Shown piece after piece: positions 6,317 through 11,494 of a stretch of 11,494 nt of DNA. The position numbers and the translations under genes are program-made. Source of the DNA: Hyphomicrobiales bacterium (GTDB lineage: Bacteria > Pseudomonadota > Alphaproteobacteria > Rhizobiales > JAJFHC01); assembly GCA_021775835.1 (NCBI GenBank), contig JAJFHC010000266.1, positions 1 to 11,494 of the forward strand, in the 5' to 3' direction. The notes beneath the pieces are model-generated. The model saw nothing but the letters and a program-made list of their open reading frames with translations, ran no database searches and was not told the DNA's origin. Within the stretch, counting starts at the first letter, position 1. The number at the start of each line of letters is the position of its first letter.

Positions 6317-7246
6317 ATGCGCACAATTGTCGTCGGCGGCGCGCAGTTGGGGCCTATCCAGAAGGCTGATGGCCGGCGTGTGGTCGTTGATCGAATGATT
6401 GCGCTCCTGGAGGATGCGGCGGCAAGAGGCTGCAACCTGGTGGTCTATCCCGAACTGGCGCTGACGACGTTTTTCCCCCGATGGTACATGGAAGATCAGA
6501 GCACGGTCGACGCCTGGTTTGAAACCGCCATGCCCGGTCCTGATACATCTGCTCTGTTCGACAGATCGAAGGATCTGGGTGTTGCCATATCGTTCGGTTA
6601 TGCCGAGCTGACGGAAGACGGACGACATTTCAACACGTCGATTCTCACCGATGCGCGAGGACGGATTGTCGCACGGTACCGCAAGGTGCATCTTCCCGGT
6701 CACGATGAATACGATCCCGAACGGACTCACCAGCACCTGGAAAAACGTTACTTCCTGCCCGGTGACCTGGGTTTTCCGGTGACGCGGACATTGGGCGGAT
6801 TGTTCGGCATGTGCATCTGCAATGACCGGCGGTGGCCGGAGACCTATCGTGTGATGGGATTGCAGGGCGTGGAAATGATCCTGCTCGGATACAATACGCC
6901 CTCGGTCAACTCGCAGAAACCAAGCGAAGGCAGCCAGGATCGCCTGTTTCACAACCGTCTGGTGCTGCAGGCTGGTGCCTATCAGAATTCAACCTGGGTT
7001 GTCGCCATCGCGAAGGCAGGCGACGAGGACGGCCATCCGTTGATCGGTGGCAGCATGATCGTCGATCCGGACGGAAAGGTGGTCGCCGAAGCCAAGGGCG
7101 AGGCCGATGAACTGATCGTGCACGCCTGTGATCTAGACGCCTGTGCGTTTGGCAAACAGACCATATTCGATTTTGCCCGACACCGGCGGATCGAGCATTA
7201 TGGGGTAATCACCAGTCAGACCGGTGTTGTAGAGCCAGAGACCTGA
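6317..7246 (+). CDS. N-carbamoyl-D-amino acid hydrolase (D-carbamoylase)
   Basis: A 309-residue cytoplasmic enzyme of the carbon-nitrogen hydrolase (nitrilase) superfamily that splits N-carbamoyl-D-amino acids into D-amino acid, ammonia and CO2. The catalytic triad is visible: E46 in Tyr-Pro-Glu-Leu-Ala, K123 in Tyr-Arg-Lys-Val-His, and C168 in Cys-Asn-Asp-Arg-Arg-Trp-Pro-Glu. The accessory H129 and E142, and R171-R172, which bind the substrate carboxylate in the Agrobacterium enzyme, are also present. It matches that enzyme closely in remembered motifs (Leu-Thr-Thr-Phe-Phe-Pro-Arg-Trp; His-Leu-Glu-Lys-Arg-Tyr-Phe; Gly-Tyr-Asn-Thr-Pro) and in length (about 304 residues). GGGGGA at 6307-6312 supports ATG 6317. 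It starts 45 bases after the large cytochrome and heads an operon with hydantoinase and racemase genes, which agrees with the D-carbamoylase call. A different ureido-acid substrate remains possible. Confidence 0.93.
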   Translation: MRTIVVGGAQLGPIQKADGRRVVVDRMIALLEDAAARGCNLVVYPELALTTFFPRWYMEDQSTVDAWFETAMPGPDTSALFDRSKDLGVAISFGYAELTEDGRHFNTSILTDARGRIVARYRKVHLPGHDEYDPERTHQHLEKRYFLPGDLGFPVTRTLGGLFGMCICNDRRWPETYRVMGLQGVEMILLGYNTPSVNSQKPSEGSQDRLFHNRLVLQAGAYQNSTWVVAIAKAGDEDGHPLIGGSMIVDPDGKVVAEAKGEADELIVHACDLDACAFGKQTIFDFARHRRIEHYGVITSQTGVVEPET

Positions 7247-7271
7247 CCGTCACTGGATGTCTATCTGGAAC

Positions 7272-7277
7272 AAGGAG
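7272..7277 (+). promoter_or_regulatory. Ribosome binding site for a TTG start
   Basis: AAGGAG lies 8 bases before TTG 7286. The nearby ATG at 7279 is in another frame and meets a stop after 11 codons, so this site argues for the rare TTG start of the aldolase-like gene. Confidence 0.7.
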
Positions 7278-7285
7278 AATGGACT

Positions 7286-8221
7286 TTGTCTCACCGGCTG
7301 AACGAACAGGCTGACGGCGTCTACGTCATTTCAGCAACGCCCTTCAATGATGACGGTTCGATCGATTACAACAGCACTGACCGGCTGGTGGAGTTCTATA
7401 TCGAAAAAGGCGTTTCGGGCATGACCATCCTGGGCATGATGGGAGAGGCGCCAAAACTTGCAGCTGATGAAGCCATGGCGTTCATGACACATGTCCTCAA
7501 GCGGGTCCAGGGCCGGATTCCTGTGGTGACGGGTGTGTCGAATGCCGGCATCGGCAACCTCGTGCATCTGGCGCGGGCCAGCATGGAGGCGGGAGCGGCC
7601 GGTGTCATGATAGCGCCAATGCCCGGCCTGAGTACCGAGGTCCGTGTGCTTGGCTATTTCAACCAGGTTTTCGAGACCTTGGGCCCAGACGTGCCGGTGT
7701 GTTATCAGGATTATCCACAAAGTACCGGGGTTTCGATTTCAGTGCCGTGCTTCAACCGGCTGGTGAGTGACTTCGAACAGCTTGTCATGTTCAAGCATGA
7801 GGATTGCCCGGGCCTGGCCAAGCTGAGCCTTTTGCGGGCTGATGCAAAGGCGGCGGAACTGCGGCGCATTTCGGTGCTTGTCGGCAATGGCGGTCTTTAC
7901 CTGCCCCAGGAACTTGCGCGCGGGGCGGACGGCGCCATGACGGGGTTTGCCTATCCGGAAATGCTGGTCGACGTTGTCGCCGGATACGCCGCCGGAAAAG
8001 CGGACGAAGCCCAGAACCTTTTCGACGCCTATCTGCCACTGGTGCGCTACGAGCAGCAGCCGGGTTTTGGCCTGGCTGTGCGCAAGGAATTGTTGCGCCG
8101 GCGCGGCGTCATCCATTCGGCGGTGACCCGAGCACCAGGTCCAAGGCTCACTTCGATCGATCACGATGAACTGACAGCCTTGATCGGCCGCCTCGAAGCT
8201 CGATTGGCGGCAATCGGTTGA
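7286..8221 (+). CDS. Divergent DapA/NanA-family aldolase-like protein
   Basis: A 311-residue cytoplasmic protein of the dihydrodipicolinate synthase/N-acetylneuraminate lyase superfamily, class I aldolases with a (beta/alpha)8 barrel that bind pyruvate or another oxo acid as a Schiff base on lysine. K170 in Met-Phe-Lys-His-Glu-Asp is the expected Schiff-base lysine, and Y140 in the Tyr-Gln-Asp-Tyr-Pro segment aligns with the catalytic tyrosine. The usual GTTGE/GSTGE oxo-acid motif is GMMGE (50-54), losing both hydroxyl side chains, and the arginine that follows the tyrosine in true DapA is missing. A lysine-pathway role is therefore unlikely. The start is TTG, backed by AAGGAG. The gene sits inside the hydantoin operon, 39 bases after the carbamoylase and 32 before the hydantoinase. 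Its reaction is unknown; a lyase acting on a ureido or amino-acid intermediate is only a guess. Confidence 0.88.
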   Translation: MSHRLNEQADGVYVISATPFNDDGSIDYNSTDRLVEFYIEKGVSGMTILGMMGEAPKLAADEAMAFMTHVLKRVQGRIPVVTGVSNAGIGNLVHLARASMEAGAAGVMIAPMPGLSTEVRVLGYFNQVFETLGPDVPVCYQDYPQSTGVSISVPCFNRLVSDFEQLVMFKHEDCPGLAKLSLLRADAKAAELRRISVLVGNGGLYLPQELARGADGAMTGFAYPEMLVDVVAGYAAGKADEAQNLFDAYLPLVRYEQQPGFGLAVRKELLRRRGVIHSAVTRAPGPRLTSIDHDELTALIGRLEARLAAIG

Positions 8222-8237
8222 CCGCTGCCGGTCCAAC

Positions 8238-8242
8238 AGGAG
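8238..8242 (+). promoter_or_regulatory. Ribosome binding site setting the hydantoinase start
   Basis: AGGAG lies 11 bases before ATG 8254. An in-frame TTG at 8218 overlaps the stop of the preceding gene but has no such site and would add 12 residues not expected before the Phe-Asp-Leu-Val-Ile-Arg-Gly start of this family. Confidence 0.6.
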
Positions 8243-8253
8243 TTGCGACAAAC

Positions 8254-9717
8254 ATGGACACTTTCGATCTGGTGATCCGCGGCGGAACGGTGGCCACGGC
8301 CTCTGATACGTTTCGCGCCGACATTGGTGTCACGGACGGCAGGATTGCAGCGCTCGGCCGCGATCTCGGTAGGGGCACGCGTGAAATCGATGCTCGTGAT
8401 CTGCTGGTCCTGCCCGGGGGAATCGATGCCCATTGCCACATTGAGCAGGAATCCTCGACCAAGATCATGACCGCAGATGATTTCTACTCCGGCAGCGTGT
8501 CGGCAGCCTTCGGCGGCAATACAACGTTCCTGCCCTTTGCTGCCCAGCACAAGGGGCAGAGCCTGAGGGAAGTCGTCAAGACGGCCCACGATCGTGCCGG
8601 GCCGAAATCTGTAATCGATTATGCCTTTCATCTGATCGTGTCCGATCCGTCGGAAAATGTCATGGGCCAGGAGTTGCCGGCCCTGATCATGGAAGGATAC
8701 ACGTCGTTCAAGGTCTACATGACCTATGAGATGCTGAAGATAAGCGATCGGCAGATGCTGGATGTGCTGTCATTGGCCCGGCGTCATGGCGCCATGACCA
8801 TGGTGCATGCGGAGAATGACGATGTGATTTCCTGGATTGCGGAACGGTTGCTGACCAGGGGTCACACGGAACCGAAATTTCACGGCATTGCGCATTCACC
8901 ACTTGCCGAAAGCGAGGCGTCCCGTCGTGCGATTGATCTGGCACGCCTGGTCGATGCCCGGCTGTTGATCGTCCATGTGTCTGCACCTGAGGCCGCCCAG
9001 GCCATTCGCGAAGCGCGCAACCGGGGATTGCCGATCTATGGTGAAACCTGCCCTCAGTATCTCTTCCTGACGCTGGATGACCTGGACAGGCAGGGTATGG
9101 AGGGCGCCAAGTTCTGTTGTTCGCCGCCGCCCCGCGACAAGGCTGGGCAAGAGGCGATCTGGTTGGGACTGACGAACGGTACTTTCCAGGTGTTTTCTTC
9201 CGACCATGCGCCGTACCGCTATGACGAGACCGGCAAATTTGCCGCAGGACCCAACCCGACGTTCAAGAAAATCGCAAATGGGGTTCCAGGGCTTGAGACC
9301 CGCATGCCGTTATTGTTCTCCGAAGGCGTGGGCAAGGGCCGGATAAGTCTCAACGAGTTCGTCGCCCTGACATCCACCAACGCGGCAAAGATCTACGGAT
9401 TGCATCCCCGCAAAGGCACGATCGCGATTGGCAGCGATGCAGATCTGGCGATCTGGGACCCTGCCTGGGAACGTACGATCACCCAGGACATTCTCCACGA
9501 CAACATGGATTACACTCCCTACGAGGGAATGATTGTAAAGGGGTGGCCCAGGGTCGTTATCAACCGCGGCCGCACGGTGGTCGAGAATGAGACCCTTATG
9601 GTGGACCGGGGGTCCGGTGAGTTTCTTGACCGTGTTCCTGTGCCGCCGGCGGAACAGGTGTTTGACAGCACGGCGCCCCTGTCATCAACCCGCACGTTCG
9701 GCGCGGATCTTGTGTAA
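8254..9717 (+). CDS. hydA: D-hydantoinase/dihydropyrimidinase family cyclic amidohydrolase
   Basis: A 487-residue cytoplasmic binuclear-metal amidohydrolase that opens 5-substituted hydantoins, or dihydropyrimidines, to N-carbamoyl amino acids. The N-terminal part (about 1-55) and residues after about 385 form the usual beta-sandwich; the barrel lies between. All metal ligands are visible: H60 and H62 in Asp-Ala-His-Cys-His, K153 (the lysine carbamylated in this family) in Phe-Lys-Val-Tyr-Met, H185 in Val-His-Ala-Glu-Asn, H241 in Val-His-Val-Ser, and D317 in Ser-Ser-Asp-His-Ala-Pro. Y158 or Y155 would be the catalytic tyrosine, and S290 in Cys-Ser-Pro-Pro with N337-N342 line the substrate-binding side. 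Length is typical. The D-carbamoylase and racemase neighbours favour hydantoins over pyrimidines as the physiological substrate; sequence alone does not settle this. The gene symbol is the general family symbol. Confidence 0.92.
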   Translation: MDTFDLVIRGGTVATASDTFRADIGVTDGRIAALGRDLGRGTREIDARDLLVLPGGIDAHCHIEQESSTKIMTADDFYSGSVSAAFGGNTTFLPFAAQHKGQSLREVVKTAHDRAGPKSVIDYAFHLIVSDPSENVMGQELPALIMEGYTSFKVYMTYEMLKISDRQMLDVLSLARRHGAMTMVHAENDDVISWIAERLLTRGHTEPKFHGIAHSPLAESEASRRAIDLARLVDARLLIVHVSAPEAAQAIREARNRGLPIYGETCPQYLFLTLDDLDRQGMEGAKFCCSPPPRDKAGQEAIWLGLTNGTFQVFSSDHAPYRYDETGKFAAGPNPTFKKIANGVPGLETRMPLLFSEGVGKGRISLNEFVALTSTNAAKIYGLHPRKGTIAIGSDADLAIWDPAWERTITQDILHDNMDYTPYEGMIVKGWPRVVINRGRTVVENETLMVDRGSGEFLDRVPVPPAEQVFDSTAPLSSTRTFGADLV

Positions 9718-9729
9718 CGAAGGGGTCTC

Positions 9730-10392
9730 ATGTCCACAGAAAGTCCGACCGTCCTTGTCATAAATCCCAATTCCAACCAGGCCGTCACCGACGGGATGGC
9801 CCATGCCCTGCGGCCGCTTGCATTGACCGGCGGGCCGGAGATCGTTTGCGAGACCCTGGGCGAGGGGCCATTCGGGATCGAGAGCCAGTCCGACATTGAG
9901 GCCGTGACACTGCCTCTGAGGGACCGGGTGAGAAATGACGACAAGGCGGCAGCCTTCGTTATTGCATGCTATTCGGACCCTGGCCTGCAGGTATGCCGGG
10001 AGGCGACGGAAAAGCCCGTATTGGGGATTCAGGAATGCGGTGTCCTGACGGCTTTGACACGAGGCGACCGTGTCGGTGTCATCGCCATAAAAGACGTATC
10101 GATCAGACGTCATCTGCGGGCGTTGCGCCAGATGGGCGTGATAGACCGTCTGGCGCGGGAGCGGGCGGCTAACCTGACGGTCGCGGAAAGCGCTCAAGGC
10201 GAGGGAACTTATGCAAGATTGTGCGATGTTGGCCGGGAGTTGAAAGATGTCGATGGCGCGGATGTGATTGTTCTGGGTTGTGCGGGCATGGCAGTCCATC
10301 GTGCCGGACTGGAAGATGCGCTTGGCATCCCGGTGATCGATCCGGTTCAAGCTGCCGTTACAATGGCCATTGGGGCCGTGCTATTGGGATGA
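9730..10392 (+). CDS. Asp/Glu/hydantoin racemase family protein
   Basis: A 220-residue cytoplasmic cofactor-independent racemase of the Asp/Glu/hydantoin family. Two cysteines act as acid and base on opposite faces of the substrate: C80 in Ile-Ala-Cys-Tyr-Ser-Asp-Pro-Gly and C184 in Leu-Gly-Cys-Ala-Gly-Met-Ala. Both fall where the family has them, and the N-terminal Ile-Asn-Pro-Asn-Ser segment (11-15) is typical of the hydantoin racemase branch. It would interconvert D- and L-5-substituted hydantoins so that a D-selective hydantoinase and carbamoylase can consume the whole racemate. GAAGGGG just before ATG 9730 serves as ribosome binding site, and the gap after the hydantoinase is only 12 bases, so the two are surely co-transcribed. 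It is the last gene of the operon and ends 31 bases from the convergent receiver gene. An amino-acid or maleate-type substrate is less likely here. Confidence 0.9.
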   Translation: MSTESPTVLVINPNSNQAVTDGMAHALRPLALTGGPEIVCETLGEGPFGIESQSDIEAVTLPLRDRVRNDDKAAAFVIACYSDPGLQVCREATEKPVLGIQECGVLTALTRGDRVGVIAIKDVSIRRHLRALRQMGVIDRLARERAANLTVAESAQGEGTYARLCDVGRELKDVDGADVIVLGCAGMAVHRAGLEDALGIPVIDPVQAAVTMAIGAVLLG

Positions 10393-10423
10393 CGATTCCG
10401 AAAGGCGAACAGCGCCGGATGGC

Positions 10424-10939
10424 TCAAGCAGCACCCGCCTGCTCCTGTCGGTCTTTCCGGCGTTCGGGTCCGGCGTAGTTTTCATCTTCCTGGCGCCGGC
10501 GGCAAGGTCCGAAGTACGAACCGGATTTAACGAACGGTCGGGGGTGCTCGATCACCTCTATGATCCGCCGGTAGAGTCCCATGGCGGACACCGGCTTGAC
10601 CAGCAATTCAGTTATGCCGATGTCACGGGCCTGCTCCACGCGCGCGCGTTCGGTAAAGGCGGTCACCATGATGATGGGTACGAATTTGTTTGAACTGTCG
10701 TCGGCCGTACGTACCATCCTGGTGAATTCGACGCCATCGAAAGAGTCCATGTAATAGTCCAATATGATGATATCGATCATCGAAGATCGGAACGCCTCAA
10801 ACGCCTGGATCGCATCGGTGGCATCATGGATCGACTTGACGCCGAAACCGCGCAGCAGAGTCTTGATGATCGACAACATATGGTGATTATCGTCGACAAT
10901 CAGAAATGACAGATGCGACAGGTCGTAGGTTCTCGGCAT
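10424..10939 (-). CDS. CheY-like single-domain response regulator
   Basis: A 171-residue receiver protein of two-component signalling. The phosphorylation site is D61 in Ile-Leu-Asp-Tyr-Tyr-Met, with the acidic pair D16-D17, T93 in Val-Thr-Ala-Phe and K115 in Val-Lys-Pro, so all residues for phosphotransfer are present. No DNA-binding or enzymatic output domain follows. Instead a basic tail (about 133-161) reads Arg-Pro-Phe-Val-Lys-Ser, then Phe-Gly-Pro-Cys-Arg-Arg-Arg and Ala-Gly-Pro-Glu-Arg-Arg, a double GPxRR pattern that I associate with alphaproteobacterial receiver proteins; its role is unknown to me. The usual Asp of the first motif is Cys here. The start at 10939 has only a weak ribosome binding site. 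It may be co-transcribed with the small membrane protein upstream (99-base gap). It converges on the racemase gene. The cognate kinase is not in the window. Confidence 0.9.
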   Translation of the reverse strand: MPRTYDLSHLSFLIVDDNHHMLSIIKTLLRGFGVKSIHDATDAIQAFEAFRSSMIDIIILDYYMDSFDGVEFTRMVRTADDSSNKFVPIIMVTAFTERARVEQARDIGITELLVKPVSAMGLYRRIIEVIEHPRPFVKSGSYFGPCRRRQEDENYAGPERRKDRQEQAGAA

Positions 10940-10949
10940 GGGCCCAAGC

Positions 10950-11012
10950 TTAACCGTTGGTGTGATCGGGGTCTGAACGTAGCAGCCGACGCGTTGATAA
11001 TCTGTTAACCGT
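10950..11012. repeat. Two TTAACCGT copies upstream of the receiver gene
   Basis: TTAACCGT occurs at 10950-10957 and 11005-11012 in the same orientation, 55 bases apart, in the 99-base gap between two - strand genes. The sequence resembles, but does not match, half of the TTAA-type CtrA site of alphaproteobacteria. Two 8-base copies could be chance; a regulatory role is a guess. Confidence 0.2.
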
Positions 11013-11038
11013 AAATGAAAGGTATTGTTGGTTTCCCA

Positions 11039-11251
11039 TCAGCCGAAACGCCCCACATGTGGCGAGCCTGTCAGGATGGTCACGAGATGTGCGAGAGCGA
11101 TGACCATTCCAAGGATGGCTATGAAAAGAATCAACGTTGTTGGAAGCAAACGCGGTTGACCGTCCGGTGCCGGGCGTTTCTCCAGAATGATCATGGTGAT
11201 CGTAACACACAGGCACATTCCGGTGGCGGCTAGGGTGATAAACAGATCCAT
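11039..11251 (-). CDS. Small two-helix membrane protein, function unknown
   Basis: A 70-residue protein with two hydrophobic segments (about residues 2-22 and 38-61) joined by a charged, Pro-rich loop (Glu-Lys-Arg-Pro-Ala-Pro-Asp). The end of helix 2 and the tail carry Ala-His-Leu-Val-Thr-Ile-Leu-Thr-Gly and a terminal Gly-Arg-Phe-Gly. This layout resembles short uncharacterised membrane proteins I recall from alphaproteobacteria, but I know no function. The reading frame stays open upstream to 11491, yet residues before Met 11251 look non-coding and would cross the rpmJ promoter and start, so ATG at 11251 is chosen. No strong ribosome binding site is seen. It runs in the same direction as the receiver gene and may share its transcript. 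Another frame open over 10950-11357 on the same strand is judged a shadow. Confidence 0.62.
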   Translation of the reverse strand: MDLFITLAATGMCLCVTITMIILEKRPAPDGQPRLLPTTLILFIAILGMVIALAHLVTILTGSPHVGRFG

Positions 11252-11350
11252 GGATGGTATCGGCAAGGTCCTTGTGCAGGCTGTGGATGAGGCAACGCCG
11301 GGTGTTGTCGGAAAAATACTTCTGAGAGACCAATTTGGTGGCCGCGGCGG

Positions 11351-11379
11351 TTGACATAAAGGGGGCATAGGCCTATTTT
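11351..11379 (+). promoter_or_regulatory. Sigma70-like promoter of rpmJ
   Basis: A perfect TTGACA (11351-11356) is followed after 17 bases by TATTTT (11374-11379), four of six consensus bases. It points to the right, about 56 bases before the rpmJ start. This is the best consensus promoter in the window, as expected for a ribosomal protein gene. Confidence 0.65.
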
Positions 11380-11435
11380 CCGCGCCGAGTTCAGGCATGG
11401 CATCACTTGGTGGCATGCACAAGAGGTTCATAGAG

Positions 11436-11494
11436 ATGAAGATCCGAAATTCGTTAAAGTCGCTTCGGGCAAGGCACCGCGACAATCGCATTGT
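11436..11494 (+). CDS. rpmJ: Ribosomal protein bL36, N-terminal part (cut by window edge)
   Basis: The first 19 complete codons of the large-subunit protein bL36 are present, beginning Met-Lys-Ile-Arg-Asn-Ser-Leu-Lys-Ser-Leu and continuing Arg-Ala-Arg-His-Arg-Asp-Asn-Arg. This is the N terminus of the approximately 41-residue alphaproteobacterial form, which is longer than the 37-38-residue bL36 common elsewhere and differs at the N terminus. AAGAGG at 11421-11426 lies 9 bases before the ATG, and a strong promoter lies upstream. The rest lies outside the window. As a housekeeping gene it indicates ordinary chromosomal context and is the best taxonomic marker here. Confidence 0.88.
   Translation, partial: MKIRNSLKSLRARHRDNRI

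Noticed and set aside
5993..6952. Long open frame on the - strand (319 codons) across the cytochrome/carbamoylase junction
   Set aside because: It overlaps two well-supported genes; the carbamoylase active site is on the other strand, and no recognisable domain is seen in this frame.
7286..8221. Annotation of the aldolase-like gene as dapA (lysine biosynthesis)
   Set aside because: The GTTGE motif and the substrate-binding arginine are missing, and the gene lies in a hydantoin operon.
10950..11357. Open frame of 135 codons on the - strand starting at an ATG at 11357
   Set aside because: The first 35 residues look plausible, but the rest is His/Arg-rich and overlaps the membrane protein frame, whose two clean hydrophobic helices are a better coding signal.

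Overview
The window looks like chromosome of an alphaproteobacterium, probably a Hyphomicrobiales (rhizobial-type) or marine relative. Supporting signs are the start of ribosomal protein bL36 in its alphaproteobacterial form at the right edge, a stand-alone receiver protein with a GPxRR-type tail, evenly GC-rich codon use, and carbamoylase and cytochrome sequences of a rhizobial flavour. The taxonomic call is inference from remembered families. No tRNA, rRNA, CRISPR array, insertion sequence or phage gene was seen, and no gene-free stretch exceeds 300 bases.

Left part (1-1877, + strand): a LysE/RhtB-type amino-acid exporter, a periplasmic Cu-Zn superoxide dismutase (sodC) followed by a large nested hairpin, and a small secreted four-cysteine protein of unknown function.

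Cytochrome block (1950-6271, + strand): a sigma70-like promoter whose -35 box is overlapped by one arm of a perfect inverted repeat, then three exported c-type cytochrome genes: a c556/c'-like monoheme protein, a diheme cytochrome whose first heme has no Met ligand in reach, and a 921-residue protein. The last has a planctomycete-type heme domain, a second CxxCH site, a duplicated Cys-x19-Cys helical module and a C-terminal beta domain. No catalytic dehydrogenase or oxidase lies with them in the window, so their electron donor and acceptor are unknown.

Hydantoin block (6317-10392, + strand): starting only 45 bases after the cytochromes are an N-carbamoyl-D-amino acid hydrolase, a divergent DapA/NanA-family aldolase-like protein (TTG start), a D-hydantoinase/dihydropyrimidinase and an Asp/Glu/hydantoin racemase, with gaps of 39, 32 and 12 bases. 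Racemase, hydantoinase and carbamoylase together are the classic route from racemic 5-substituted hydantoins to D-amino acids. The aldolase-like protein inside this operon is unexpected; it has lost the usual GTTGE/GSTGE motif (GMMGE here), so it is unlikely to be a lysine-pathway enzyme.

Right part (10393-11494): a CheY-like response regulator and a 70-residue two-helix membrane protein on the - strand, then a strong promoter and the first 19 complete codons of rpmJ on the + strand, cut by the window edge.

The best candidates for something undescribed are the large modular cytochrome with its partners, and the hydantoin operon carrying the unassigned aldolase-like enzyme. Whether the two blocks form one functional unit is open: the short gap allows co-transcription but does not prove it.
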